64,000 nt of DNA from Lytechinus pictus. Taxonomy: Eukaryota; Echinodermata; Echinoidea; Temnopleuroida; Toxopneustidae. Of the stretch, positions 34,901-47,437 are shown in pieces; within the stretch, counting starts at the first letter, position 1; each line of letters begins with the position of its first letter. Location of the stretch: positions 24,572,317 to 24,636,316 of the forward strand of contig NC_087261.1 in NCBI RefSeq assembly GCF_037042905.1, read 5' to 3'. The position numbers were made by a program, and so were the translations under genes. The notes under the pieces were generated by a model that saw nothing but the letters and a program-made list of their open reading frames with translations, did no database searches and was not told the origin of the DNA.

Positions 34901-37900
34901 AGCAGCCACCTACGGTGGACAGAGGAATATAAATGGCAGCACATGAATAAATCTAATCTTCTACTGAGAATTTGTGGTGTGAAAGAAGAGAAGTCATTAT
35001 TAATCAATAAATACTGCAAAGTCTCAAAAAGGGGTAACATAAAATGCTTACCGATACTATTTGAGCGATGCATTCGCTGGTATTCCCGTCATCTTTCTTA
35101 ATTGTGATTGGTCGATCTTCTTTTATCCTCTCCATTGCAGCTGGGCAATTCATCTTAAATCCAAAATCAAATCAAATTAAATCAAATCATCATAGCCCTC
35201 ATACATAAGAAATCATTACCACCAATACATTATGTAAATATAACAATGCCCTTTTCAATGTTGATTTGAGTTAAAACCATGTATGTATCTTTATTTGGAG
35301 TTCTTCAACATTTGATTTCAATATCTCATATGATCCTGCTCTACAAATCAATTCCTGGTGATGATCGATCTGAAATAAAATATCAAAAGTATGAAACTCA
35401 ATCTAATCTTTAATCCAGAAAACCTGACTTTTCTTTTCTCTCATATATATACAGGAAAAACCTGATGTAGTCAAATCAAGACAAAAAAATTAACACACTT
35501 TGAAATTATTCCTTGGGCAAATTTGATTGGTCCAATGCCCCAAGTTGTCTTTAATAATTATTAAGTCATTTTGATCTTTTGAACAAAGAATACCAAAAAA
35601 CGGCTCTAAAAAAAAGAGAGAGAAAACAGCTACAAAATGTGAAGCTGAGCATGAGCATGTTAGATTCACCGATAACGACTGATTGCTTTCATTCTTACCC
35701 TGTATTTCTTCATGAAGTCTTCAACTGATGTGAACTCCCCCTTGACATGTCTGAACGCTGCCTTGTACTGCATTAGAAGCTTGGAACATGACCCTGTGTA
35801 TCTAAAACAACAACAAACAAACAAATGAATAATAATATTGATATTTTTGAATAGTGAAATTAAAAAAATAAACAAATACATAAAACAGTCAAATAATGGA
35901 TAGTAACAATTGATAGTTTAAAGTATGATATAAAATTGGATCTCCATCTTCACTGTTGGAACCTGTAAAATGTTATTTTTTGTAAAGAAAAAACTAATCA
36001 GCAACAGGTATTTTATATGAGGACTGAATAGGTCTGCACATTTTATCAAATTGCAAAATAATTCTAGTTTTCCTTTTTTGTGGGACAAACTGCATGATTA
36101 ATGATTTTATTTAATCTCAATATTTCATGTAATAACATAAAAGGAAAGTGGGGATGTGACATCATCAGCCCACCTAATATATATTCATGACGATGTGCAT
36201 ATATGTTGTTTTCACAAAAAATATTGATAAACTTTAAAATTCAATAACTTTGTTATTTGTCATCTGATTTTGATGAAATTTTCAGCATTTTGCTATGTGA
36301 ATTTTACTCTACATGTATTTATTTAGACATAAACTGAATAGGTCTGCAGCTTTTATGAAATTGCAAAATAATTATAGTTTTCCTTTTTTTGCGGGACAAA
36401 CTGCATGATTAATGATTTTATTTAATCTCAACCTATAGTATATAGACTACATTCATTGCAGAAATCAAGCACAGACATTAATCCATGATGTTGAATTGAA
36501 AACCAATGGTGCTATGTTGGGGATATCTACTCACTCTTTAGCTGGAACTGCATCTCGAATGTACGCTTTCTCAAGCCATTCCAAAGTGTTGATCACTGCA
36601 AATAGTTCTGCCATGTTGTCATATTTCTCTCGCTCTCGCACATTTCTGTACAGTTTCACCTCCTGAGTAAAAATTTGGTCCAGAATATATATATACACAA
36701 AGTTTAACAACCAAATTATGTTATGATGCATACATACCAAAGTATTGCTTTATTTCTGAGGACGCGTATTGTTTTTCTTCATTGTTTGAATTCTTATAAA
36801 GTCACAGTCATTTTATTTTGCACTCTTCCCTTGGACAGTTGGCTATAAGTGTACAAAATACAGCAACTTTTAGAAAAACAAGTAATACTGGCAAAACATA
36901 CACAGATACATCATGATTAATTACGAGTGTCAAAGATGGTTCCAACTCCCAAATTACAATGTAGTGAATGCATAAATATGAACAGATTTGTTGTTTGTTC
37001 ATGAATTGAAATTCATGTAGATTACATTTTTCATTGGTTAGTTTTAATTCTATTCTTGTATTTTTTTATAAAAAGAGAGAAAAATATCAAACTGAATTTG
37101 AAAATGCAGTTAAAAACCTCCAAAAGATTTAGGAAGAAATTCAGACTTCAACTTTTCCCCCTTTGAATTTTAAAATGAATTTACTAAATGCCAATTCGGT
37201 TCACAGTGCATTAAGCTACACATTTGGGGAACTATTTTTACAAAAACACCACATTTAGTAGAAAATTTTAAAGAAAAGAAAAAGTAAATTAAACCTTATC
37301 CAAACACGTTTTCTTAATTGTTTTGAATATCACTATATACTTACCTCATATAGTTCTGGACGATGGCTTGTTGTTGATGCTGCATGGGTATTATAAAGAA
37401 AAAAACACTGATTATTACTCAGTCACAGCCTTACAGGGAAGTTCAGATGTAAATGTACATGTATGAGATTGGCAATTACTTAATTCAAATGAAATTTGGT
37501 TTACACATTAGGGACTTTCAAGAATAATCTTTTGAAGTGGCTTAAATTTCACACTTGAGGCTAGTTTTTCCTAAATGAAATAAAAATAACCCTTGAAAAT
37601 TACAAGCCTTTCATTGGTCAAAAATGCACTTTTCTTCCTAGAATTATCTGCAGTAGTAAGTCTCTAACATAGATACATGTGCACTTTATATACTGTACAT
37701 GCCATTACAGGCTGTAAATTTAATTTGAATCATAATTATATTCCTGTGTCCTGTAGGCCTACATGCGACTTGAATATAACCCAATAGGAAATGACCATTT
37801 TGGAATATATGTTTGATTAAATTTCATTATTTTGTATTAATTTATTTTTATTTTCATTTATTCATTTTCATTTATTTACTATTATCTTTATATATTTATT

Positions 37901-38643
37901 TTATTATTATTATTATTTACTTTTTTTTTTTGGGGGGGGGCAATAGTCGGGGAATAGGCCATTTATTTGATCGACATTTTATTTCATTTTCTGGGGGGGG
38001 GGGGTGGCAATAGGCCAAAGTCTGAAAATCTTAAAGACATTCATTATTCTGTCACTCTACTCTCTGTCGACTGATCCATCCCTCTTTTCTGAAAATTAGT
38101 GAACATTCTTCTTCTCCCTTTTGCTCTTCTGCCAAAATCGAAAAGGGCGTATGCCTATACTCTATAGTATAACCCTCACGTTAGATGTACTTTAACCATG
38201 TCCATGACACATAAATTCTTCTTTACTCTTCGACTATTCTACTTCCTCCGACTGTTGTTACACTACACTGCCTACACTACAGCTTCTCTCGATCTCTCGT
38301 CTCGACATGTCTCATGACTCATCTTTTTTACTTTTACTAATTTTTAGTTTATTTCAACACACACACACTCTCTCCCTCTTTCTGTGTATCATCATAATCC
38401 TTATGTCGTAACCAACCTCTTCCACAAGGCAATACTGCTTATGTATTGACCTAATTGGTACTAACAGTTAGGAGTGCCACAAATAACAGAGAAAACAAAC
38501 TATGATCAGATGATATCAGCGTTACAGTACAAAAATATCAGTGTGTGGGACTTAACAATTACTCTTTACGGAAAATCAATTGAGAGATCGCATCAAACCG
38601 CTAACTTACATGAGTTCTGAGTTACTGGAACGCCTGAAAACAT
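31995..38643 (-). CDS. VPS28: VPS28, ESCRT-I subunit
   Basis: Seven coding exons join without a phase error: 38643-38610, 37379-37345, 36662-36535, 35801-35699, 35153-35052, 33440-33295 and 32121-31995 (TGA). The product is 224 aa, against 221 in human. It starts MFSGVPVTQ (human MFHGIPATP) and carries the family hallmarks [54 protein letters not shown] and [11 protein letters not shown]. Residues 1 to about 120 form the N-terminal core that pairs with TSG101 and VPS37. Residues about 128 to the end form the C-terminal four-helix bundle that contacts ESCRT-II. In the family the complex sorts ubiquitinated membrane cargo on endosomes into multivesicular bodies. Every donor is GTAAGN or GTGAGT. 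The C-terminus ends ILSGASQ rather than the human FLHA. Introns carry repeats but no exon is damaged. The gene is head to head with the ankyrin gene at 39,738. Confidence 0.97.
32940..33212. repeat. Dispersed repeat, second copy of the 600-914 family
   Basis: Shares GTGACCTGAAACTCAGG, CATGAACTAGGTC and the CTATGCAGGTGAGACAAAA end with 600-914. It sits in the last intron of VPS28, beside exon 33440-33295. The intron from 32,122 to 32,940 shows nothing else recognisable. Confidence 0.65.
33441..35051. other. VPS28 intron with diffuse repeats
   Basis: Two tandem-like blocks near 34,000-34,330 share TGACCTCTGTxACTTTTGA and TTTxGTTATTACAA. From 34,340 to 34,890 a MITE-like pair begins CCCCAATTCTGAAACCGGG and ends near AATTCATAATACGGGCC. 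No exon was found. Confidence 0.5.
36022..36432. repeat. 100-base direct repeat bracketing half a fold-back element in a VPS28 intron
   Basis: 36,022-36,122 and 36,330-36,432 are about 93% alike by eye (ACTGAATAGGTCTGCA, GCATGATTAATGATTTTATT). Between them is the right half of a TTAAAGG-type element (TTTCATGTAATAACATA to TTTTCAGCATTTTGCTATG). The exons either side are intact. Confidence 0.75.
37380..38609. other. First VPS28 intron
   Basis: Contains a poly-T/poly-G tract (37,915-38,005, two G8-G10 runs) that makes a false open frame, and a pyrimidine-rich stretch at 38,050-38,400. No other gene is visible. Confidence 0.5.
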
Positions 38644-39737
38644 CTTTATATACTTCTTATGATGAAAAAACCGACAAATTTGTACACTCTCAATACTCAG
38701 GAATGATTAAAAACAATATATTTATGACGATGATCGTGAAGTTGAACAGTCAAAATACTAGTAATAGAGTACATGACGTCATCGCTTTTCTAGCCTTTGA
38801 TAAAAGTAGTCAATTAATGGTAAAGAACAAAATAATGTGTTTGATCCTAAATTCAATTTAAGAACTTGAAAATTTTATTTCAACTAAAAACTTAAGGAAA
38901 GATTGACAAAAATATATCAAAACGTGTATATTTTTTAGAGTTTGATAAGAAATAAAGACAAATTGAGTCTGTTTGCAAGGCCTAACGAATTTGCATAAAG
39001 TTGTATACAAGTCACATAGATACACCTGCTACACTCCTATAGCGCTTGATGCAGGTGCATGCACTATAAACTAGTTTAACTGTTGAGTGTTGGTGTATGT
39101 TATTGTTGTACCTGCTGGTAATGGTATCTCTCGAATTTTGATTATATTCACATTTGTTTTTAATAAGACTGTCATTGCCGTGGGAACCTAAAAAGGGTGA
39201 GTTTTGGAAATCAACTCGTAGTCGTATAGTCGTACGTTTTTCATAAACATGCAACATTGTATTAATTTATAATATTTAATGTTTATATAGTAGACTCTAA
39301 CTTGTGTTGTGAAATACAAAACATAGGTAATAATGTTTGACGTTAGACTATCTGTTTCTCTTGAAATTAAAGTTCGAATATATGAAGATGAATATATAAT
39401 TTACATTATTAATAATAATATGGGGGTCCGATGTTGAACTTTTCCAATGCATCACAGCTCAGATCACAAATAATTTATGAGTTGACTTTGTGTGCTTTGA
39501 CCTTTGTAAATTGTCGGACAGATCTTGGCATTCAAACCAAATGAAAAAAGTGCAAGCAAAATCTTGAAATTGCCGTCTTGTACTTGTCAAGACAAACTAG
39601 TTATTATATACCCCTCTGAACATACAACTGGATATTTTTATCCTACAGAGTCTATAATTATAAATATAAAGTCCTCACGTAGATGACACTCTGTCTAAGT
39701 CTTGAGACCGCTACTATTTTTTTTCAATGATTTTCAG
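38644..39737. promoter_or_regulatory. Shared upstream region of VPS28 and the ankyrin gene
   Basis: The two genes point away from each other across about 1.1 kb, so both promoters and the leader exon of the ankyrin gene are expected in or near here. I see no convincing TATA or CpG-rich core; a TATATAAAG next to the VPS28 ATG is too close to act as its TATA box. Confidence 0.35.
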
Positions 39738-39828
39738 AACTGCACCAAGACATTCAAGAGATGAGGCCAAACCGCAATATCTGGTCAGTAAAAGTTTAAA
39801 GGAAACGGCGGAAGGTATTCTTGCTATC

Positions 39829-42231
39829 ATGATGACAGAGCTGCATGAAGCCGCTGCATCGGGAGACAGTGCCCAAATTGAATTGCTGCTGACGACTGGA
39901 AAATATGACATTAACGGACCGGACTTAGAATGGAATTCAAGATGTCCGATTCACTGGGCTGCTATCAAAGGTAAAGTTTCATGTGTCAATTTCTTTTTTT
40001 ATTTTTTTTAGATGAAATTGTTACTTTTATCTTTATTTGTAAAGGTACATATTTCACAGAAAGCAACATTATACCGGGACAACGGTTAAATGTAACAACA
40101 ACATCAACATAATATTGATAATGATGATGATAATGATAATAGGCCTAATAATAATAGTAATAACAATAATAATGATTATGATGATAATATTAATATTAAT
40201 AATAGTAATAATAATAATAATAATGATGATTATAATAATAATAATAATAGTAATAATAATGATGGTAATGATGATGATAACGATAATAATGGAAAACCTA
40301 ACGCAGCCTACTTGGAAAGATGAAGAAAAATTTAGGCAATTGAATAAGTTTTAAAGGGTTCAAAATAAAAACCACCTTCCATTTACAAAAAAAGATATGT
40401 TCTTTTCCTTTTTAATGTTTTGTTTTCACTATTTCAGAGCTTCTATGATCACATCTTGAATCTGTAAGATAATAGTTCTATTTTCATTTTCTACATATGA
40501 AAACAAATCAAAATGACTAATTTTCCAGGGATTTATTGTTTTTTTTTACTATTATTTCTACCGTAGTACTACTTTTCTTTATATTAAATGTACTTTAAAA
40601 TTTCATCTTTTTAATAGTTCTATTTTCATTTTCTACATATGAAAAAAAAATCAAAATGACTAATTTTCCAGGGATTTATTGTTTTTTTTTACAATTATTT
40701 CTACCGTAGTACTTTTCTTTATATGTACTTCAAAATTACATCTTTTTAATAGTTCTATTTTCATTTTCTACATTTTCAAAAAAAAAATCAAACTGCAGCT
40801 GATTCATTTTCCAGGGATTTCTTTTTTTTTTTACTAATATTTCTATCGTAGTACTTTTCTTTATATTCAAATCACTTTAAAATGTCATCTTTTTGGCAGA
40901 TATAGGGTTTCATTTTCATCTTCTACTGAAAAATATTTTGATTCAACAATATTTCATGTCATCTTTGGATATAGGTCTTGATTAGGCCAGGGACAGGAAT
41001 GGAAAAACAACAACCTGGAAACGTATTTGAGTCTAAAAATTTATTCCAAGTTCAAGTATTCGGATAAGCAGGTGCAAAATTGATAAGAAATGTTATAATA
41101 AGCTACAGTGTATCATATGTAATTTCATATATTGTAGGGCATGCAGAAAGTATACGGCTTCTGGCAAGCTACGGAGCTAGGCTGGATGTCGTGACTGATG
41201 AAGGCTGGACGGCGACCCACTTCGCCTGCGAACAGGGAAAAATACTTGCACTGAGGGCGCTCTACAAATCGGGTGCGTCGATCGACATGGAAGATAATTT
41301 TGGAGATACCCCTCAACGTGTAGCTGAGATATATGGTCATGACGATTGCGTTACTTTTATCAACGAGTAAGTTTATTGCATTTTTTTCCGGTAAAAGATT
41401 CAAAGTTCACTGGCTGTAATCGGTTTTATAAGAATTTCTGTAAATTCACTTCATGTCATTGGGTCCGTTTTCTTTGATGCAATAGTTGGTTTTAAGTGAG
41501 AAATAAAATTCCATGACTACATATAATAAAAAAAAAGGATATTGTGAAAGCTTATCAGACATAGCAACAAACTATATAAGCCTATTAATATGATGCAGGT
41601 GCGTGTCTGCTTTATGTGCTTTATTATGAAAAATAAATAAATGAAACTCAACATCTTGTCAGGGGTCTGTTTTGATCATCAAGCAAATACTACGACCTAA
41701 TCATCAATCATACATTCGGGCTCCCAACCTGAAGAAACATTTTCAGTGTTTTCAAAGCTGAAAATCAGTATGTTGGTTAGGGAATCCATATTTTCAAAAA
41801 AATACCATAGAACAACACATAAAACTGAAACTTTAGAAATCAGTAGTTTGCATGAAACCATCAGTATTTTTCTCATTTTTCAGTACTGAATATGGAAAAT
41901 CAGTACTACTTGGCAGCTGTGTATTGTTTTTTAGTATTGTTTGACCAAATTCGGCACTTGTGTCATTGATAAGCCAGTGAACTGAAGGGTAAATGATGAC
42001 AGTTCAATTACTTTGATCTTTTTTTCCCCATCATCTTTCCCTCTTTTTTTTTCCAGGGCCCGCATTGAGATTGAGGAGAAGAAGCGGCAAGCGGAGATCG
42101 AGGCAAAGATAGAAGCAGAGAGGAAGAGGGTGGAGGAGGAGAAAGCCAAGCAGGGGAAAATCTTGAAACATCTGACAGAAAAGAAGGAAAAGAAATCAAT
42201 ACCTTCAAGGTGGAGGAAAGGAAAAAGATGA
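39829..42231 (+). CDS. ANKRD66: Ankyrin-repeat protein, ANKRD66-like
   Basis: Three coding exons fit in phase: (39738)39829-39970, 41138-41366 and 42057-42231 (TGA). The first exon starts after an acceptor at 39737, so a leader exon lies further upstream; the frame is open back to it, but MMTELHEAAASGD at 39829 (A at -3) is the likely start. The protein is 181 aa. Residues about 4-120 form three ankyrin repeats (LHEAAASGD, CPIHWAAIKG, WTATHFACEQG, FGDTPQRVAEIYG). Residues about 124-160 are a charged helix rich in Glu and Lys, probably coiled coil, followed by a basic end (RWRKGKR). The IHWAAIKG and FGDTPxRxAxIYG stretches match what I know of vertebrate ANKRD66, whose role is not well defined; another small ankyrin protein cannot be ruled out. 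It converges on USP14. Confidence 0.85.
40110..40300. repeat. AAT/GAT trinucleotide microsatellite
   Basis: Imperfect ATAATA and GATGAT repeats over about 190 bases in the first intron of the ankyrin gene; it yields a false Met/Ile-rich frame. Confidence 0.9.
40460..40910. repeat. Tandem repeat, about 135-150 base unit, three to four copies
   Basis: TTTTTAATAGTTCTATTTTC, CATTTTCTACAT, TTTTCCAGGGATTT and ACCGTAGTACT recur in order at about 40,470, 40,615, 40,745 and, partly, 40,890. It lies in the first intron of the ankyrin gene. Confidence 0.8.
41700..41930. mobile_element. Fragment related to the hAT-like element at 61,014
   Basis: The words AATCAGTATTTT, TTTTTCTCATTTTTCAGTA and TACTACTTGGCAGCTGTG match the end of 61,014-61,475. 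The left end is missing or degraded. It is in the second intron of the ankyrin gene. Confidence 0.5.
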
Positions 42232-42497
42232 CCAATCAATATTGCATCTATGAGCTGTTAAAACCTTCTTACTCAAAAGTTTAAGTCTCCTGAAAAGCTC
42301 TTTCATTATAGTTGAGACATAAGTTGCAAACTTCTTTTGCCTAAAAAGTGTTCTCTAAAGGAACAAGGAAGCTGTTTTCAGACAACGCGAGGTTGCCACC
42401 ATCGGCATGATTCAAGAATACATACTTCACTAGGCTGTCCTGAATTTTCTTCATTTTGATACGTTTCAACAGCTCACCAATTTATTATACTTTAATC

Positions 42498-42727
42498 TGT
42501 TGACTACTGCATTCTGTCATTCCGAGAGGCTCTGTACTGCTGGAGCTGCCTGGTTCCAGTAGGCAATGTGTTAACCTGTTGACTACCAAATTCTGTGATT
42601 CCCATTAGATTTGTGCAGGGATCGCCTGGTTCCAGTAGGCAATGGGTTAACCCGTTGACTACTGAATTCTGTCATTCCCATAGGCTTTGTACAGGACCAC
42701 CTGATTCTGGTAGGAAGTGGGTTAAAG
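42498..42727 (+). repeat. Three tandem units of about 77 bases downstream of the ankyrin gene
   Basis: Each unit starts GTTGACTACxxxATTCTGT, runs through TGGTTCCAGTAGGCAATG and ends GGGTTAA. It begins 267 bases after the stop, so it may be in the 3' UTR. Confidence 0.85.
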
Positions 42728-43434
42728 GAACCAGGATGTTATTCCATAGAAATACTCTGGTTCCTGTTTCTTGAATTTTGAAGAATAACAATATTGCAAA
42801 GTACTTTCAATTTCTTAAATCATGGTATTCAATTGATTGAAAGCAACTCTATTGTAGAAATTTGCATCAGCTTTTAATTCATTACAAGATGTATGAATTG
42901 AGACCTCACATTAAGAAAACCTTACTTTTGATAGAAATGTGGAATACTGATTGTGATTCCCAATCATATTATTGAAATATCAAAATTACTGTAACAACTT
43001 TATCTTATTACATAAATTCAGCTTGTTTTTTATATAAATTTTAGGAAAATGATTAGAATTTGAATAATTATTTGTAATAATTTCCAAATGAAAGTTTTTT
43101 TTTGACAATCAGTGGCTTTCCATGTTCATGTATCGGCAGTTCTTCATGTTCTGAATGACAAGCTATGGTACAATTCACAAGCTTGTGCTCTTATGGCTGC
43201 ATCTTCCCTTTAAGTTAGAAATATGACAAATCATTTGAATTATGCAATGTATGTATATGTAATGCCATGTCTTTATAATATTCTGACTATTATTTTATGC
43301 CACAAAAATTGTCGTAGATGTTTTTCTTAGATTCGCACTGCACTGCCAAACCAAACCAAAATCATTACTCAAGTTTGGTATGCTTCAAATCATACGTTAT
43401 ATCAGCATATAATTCCCTACCGTAATGAAACATA

Positions 43435-43673
43435 CAGTGGTGCTAAAAAGTTTTCGAACCCCACCAGAAAATGATCATAATTAAAAGTGTTCAAGTTCTG
43501 CCATCTTTTAGATATTTTATTGTGAAGTCAGATGATGAAATTTTATATGAATAAATTAATTAAAGTTTGTTTCGCTGGGCTCCCCGAACATTGTACGGTT
43601 TTTGTTTACATCCAACACTCGGCATGAAGGTGTGCATATTCTGGTGGGGTTCACTAACTTTTTAGCGCCACTG
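43435..43673. mobile_element. 239-bp MITE with CAGTGGTGCTAAAAAGTT ends
   Basis: The terminal inverted repeats of about 30 bases end in GAACCCCACCA. A TA precedes the left end; the right side reads TC. A sister copy in the other orientation lies at 49,597-49,825. Both encode, by chance, a shared short peptide frame (KLVNPTxxCTPSCR) that is only the TIR read in frame. Tc1/mariner type by its ends. Confidence 0.85.
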
Positions 43674-44169
43674 TCGTGCACGTCCACAAGACACGCAGCT
43701 GCCAAAGCTACCTCACATACAAAAACAAACTTTTTTATGCTGTCATGTTCAAAGCTTGATTTCAGAAGCATGTGACTATTTTGTTTTGTTTGGGAGATCT
43801 ATTTGGCTTGATGTAAAAGTTTGGTACATCATAGCAGTTTGGATATAAATTTTAATGTAATTAATACTCTGACCCACATTGGTTTATCTGTACAAGTATT
43901 TGGATAGCCAAATGGATTCCACAACGCTATTAACAGTAGAGGTTTATTTTTGTCAGCACAGTTGTCATAAAAATTATTAATATCTGGCTGAAAAATATTA
44001 ACTTAACAATATTTTTTTTTCACTGGTACAGAGTAAAAAAAATGTAAGAAATGTACAATGTAAACAAAGCTTTGAAGTACAAACTTTGACCATGTCCTAA
44101 AACCTGACTTACGGAAGTGACCTCACCATAATAGCCATTTTACATTTTATGGGAGTTATTACAATTAGT

Positions 44170-44379
44170 AGTTGGGCAAGTCCATAAAATATATTCGTCC
44201 GACCCCCTATACGTGGGACCTCATTGAAAGTTTCTGTCTTTGATTTCTTGTTCTTTTGACAGTCTGTAGTGTTCTCAAAGGACCATGACTTTGTCATTTT
44301 ATCAAGTGAAGAAACACTTGAGAAAAACGGGAGTCGGACGTACAAAAAGGTTGATAATTTTATGGAATTGCCCAGTTAC
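44170..44379. mobile_element. 210-bp MITE with TGGGCAAxTCCATAAAAT ends
   Basis: GTTGGGCAAGTCCATAAAAT and CGTCCGACCCC at the left pair with the inverse at 44,328-44,379. A single similar end is present at 61,905-61,945 in USP14. Confidence 0.8.
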
Positions 44380-45071
44380 AATTTATATTCAATAAACGGG
44401 TCAATTTGTTCACGATTCAGAGATATCAATGCTGTGATATTTTATCAGTTACAACAAAAAACAGATTCCTAAATTGTGAATTTTAAGCTTTGTACAGAAT
44501 TCTGTATTGTGTTGATTACATTACATACATTCTATATACACTGTATCTGTCATTTCTGTTTCCGTTATGGTGACTCCTGGAGGAACTTGGCAAGACATAA
44601 TTTTTGCTGGAATAACGCCCAGCTGGTTTATAACCAATTACATAGGAAAAATAGTACGTCTAAGTTAATTAGGCATAGTGGCTGACCTGTATCATGAATG
44701 TTTGGTAGATATTACTTTGGTTGCCCTTTATATACTATATAATATAAAAGTTTATATGACACCTAGCTAGATCCTTGTCATTTGATTGGTTGTTTGATAT
44801 CGATCATTCAGCCCATTTTACAATGACGTCATCAACTGTGCAATTTTGGATCCATACTATTTTGTCCATTGCACGCGTTCACTGGCACCCAGACTGCAGC
44901 AGGCGCCACACCACACGTAATTTACCACTCGTGTTTGCAGCGCGCATGTATATGTACCATAGGTATGTATGAGACAATCAACAGACCGAGCTCGCACTGC
45001 ATGAACATATTTTGCATCGAAATTCATAAATTTAATATGAAAACAGATCTATTTGTAGGTTTCATGTAAAC

Positions 45072-45213
45072 CAAATAATGAATGTTCTTATCATTTGTGC
45101 AATGGACAGAATACTTCATTCGGTGAAAAATGAAATGAATTATCCATTCAACTCGTTCATCTTTCACCTCATAAAGTATTCTGTCCATTGCATTCATGAA
45201 CATTCATTATTTG
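45072..45213. repeat. 142-bp palindrome
   Basis: CAAATAATGAATGTTC and GTGCAATGGACAGAATACTT pair with AAGTATTCTGTCCATTGCAT and GAACATTCATTATTTG. Loop of about 20 bases. The arms differ by a few bases and small indels. Confidence 0.85.
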
Positions 45214-45404
45214 TATAATGTTGTAAATGTATATTGTATAAATGACTGTGTGTCTGTATCCTTGTAGTCAAGATAAGTGCCATTATCCTGAAGAGAATAG
45301 TACATGTATATTTACCCCCTGAAAATGAACAATTGAATCTCAGCTGTACAGTACCTACTGATATGGATCATTCTATTCAGGAAAGAATAATCTTTTACGA
45401 AAGT

Positions 45405-45540
45405 GAAACAGACGGGGGGGGGGGGGGGGGGGTTCAGTACGTAAATGTATGATATTATTTACAACAGATTAGGAATTTTATTGAGGAGTGCTGCTATAAC
45501 ACGTGATACATACATCCATGAATTTTAGGGGGGGGGAGGG
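45405..45540. repeat. Poly-G tracts
   Basis: A G18-19 run near 45,414 and a G8 run near 45,528. The stretch 45,540-46,540 shows no gene or clear repeat. Confidence 0.7.
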
Positions 45541-46549
45541 AATATTTGAAATCATGTTGCAGATGTAGGAGTACATGTATTTTTAATAAGTATTTAAAAA
45601 TTGATCCCATTTTTATTGATATGCATTGTACATATTCATGTATATGGATAATTAAACTATTTTACATGATTTTCAATATGATCTTTCATTGTGCTTTTTA
45701 AACTATATTTTATAAAAGCATTTCTTTTATTTTTCTGTTTTTATTACCAAGTTGATATTGGTATGAACTAACTTAGTATGAACTTCATTGAAATACTTTA
45801 GGGCGAGGCCAAATTCATGTAAAAAAACCCATTAAGAAAACAGTGAGAATACAAACATTACATTGCCTGTTGGAAGTACAGAATTTATTTTCAGATCTTT
45901 ACCAAACTCGTCACAGTTATATCAATAATATGTGATTTTTTAATATTCATGCTTAAGCTAAATGGAATAATAACTATCATTTACAATTGAATTAAATAAT
46001 TGGGCATTATCATCGGGTGAAAAAGGCCAACGTAGCAATCACATTGCTTTCCCACTTCTGACACAGTATATTCAATTACACATAAATAGGAAGGGACTTC
46101 TTTGAAAGAAAATAATGCCAAAATATGACCATTAGTAAGCTATTAACCAATAGAGTGTTCCATGAAGCACTTTGGTCAGTGACTTTCACCAACAATTTTG
46201 CTCTAAGCCAATCAGATGCAAGCATTTCTATGGCTTACAACAAATAGTCCGTTAAAATTACTATTTGTTTCATGAAATGAAATAAAAATAAAATATAACG
46301 TGAAATGAAAAAAAAAAACATGTGTTCAACTACACAAAACTGAAATGACCTTAATGATATAAATTTGTTGATGTATTTCACATCTATGGACACTTTGTGT
46401 TTCCAACAATGCTTTCATCCCCTGTGACAAGCAATGCTTCTTTTTTAATTATTGCAAATTATATTGGCCAATATATTTCCCCCATTCTCCACTTGAAACT
46501 GCATGCAATGTCTTGTCTGCTTTCCCTTTTCCCCTCATAATCGAGCAAA

Positions 46550-46815
46550 CCAGGGGCCCGTCTTACAAAGAGTTGTAGAATGCAGTCAGAGAGCAGTCAG
46601 AATGCACTTCGAATGTCATTCGATATTTCTCCACTTCGAATGCACTTCGAAAGTTTTGAACATGAGCAAAACATTCGGGCCGGTCACAAGAATGGACCCG
46701 AATGTCTGGAATGCACTCAGAATGCAGTCAGAATTTTTAGAATGCGCTTCGAATATCCAGGAATGTACCAAGAATTTTCATTCCGACGGCATTCCGCCTC
46801 TAGTGTGACGGGGGT
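46550..46815. mobile_element. Repeat rich in GAATGCACTTCGAATG
   Basis: Starts AGGGGCCCGTCTTACAAAGA, contains about nine AATGCAxTxxGAAT words in both orientations and ends GTGTGACGGGGGTT. The outer GGGGCCCGTCTTACAA resembles the ends at 49,182, so it may be a composite. Confidence 0.6.
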
Positions 46816-47264
46816 TTAAATGAATCCTTTTTAGAATATTCTCATTGACTTCTGGCATGCTACATTATGAAGAAGATATATCAATCCCATCCCAGTCTCG
46901 GCCGTCTTTCTCAAAAGATCAAGTCAGGGAAAAGAAATGATCATCGATCAATTACATTAATAGGCTGTTAAAATATTTGTAGCTCAATTTTTTAGTAATG
47001 AAATCTGCTCCTAATAAGCCCTATTTTACAGTTGACAGAGGTTGTAAAAGGTCTTTGACTTGTAGTTTGTTCAAAGTTTCAACTCCATTTTTTAATCCAG
47101 CAATAGAGAATTTGTGTATTAGTTCATGGAAGAAAGTTTCACAGAATGAGGAGTTTAAGCTTTGTAAAATGGCAAATTGATTTTAAGGAATATTGATGGC
47201 ACTTCATAGGCAGCATGTTAAGCATAACTCATAAATCGAACATAAATCATTGTACCAGATTCCA

Positions 47265-47437
47265 GGGGGCCGTTTCATAAAGCTGTTCGTAAGTTAAGAG
47301 CGACTTTCAGAACGACTGGTGAACCTTTCTTATGCATTTATCCATCACAAATGAATATACCCTTCACAACAAGAAAGGATCACCAGTCGTTCTTAAAGTC
47401 ACTCTTAACTTACGAACAGCTTTATAAAACACCCACC
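47265..47437. mobile_element. MITE, second copy of the 27,396 family
   Basis: GGGGCCGTTTCATAAAGCTG at the left pairs with CAGCTTTATAAAACACCC at the right; the arms include CGTAAGTTAAGAGCGACTTT. The middle is unrelated to the other copy. Confidence 0.85.

Noticed and set aside
38643..38660. TATATAAAG just upstream of the VPS28 ATG as a TATA box
   Set aside because: It ends at the start codon, so a start site 30 bases downstream would fall inside the coding sequence past the first exon.
43556..43771. Shared peptide KLVNPTxxCTPSCR in two distant frames (also 49,508-49,714)
   Set aside because: The shared part is the terminal inverted repeat of a MITE; the frames have no other similarity to proteins.
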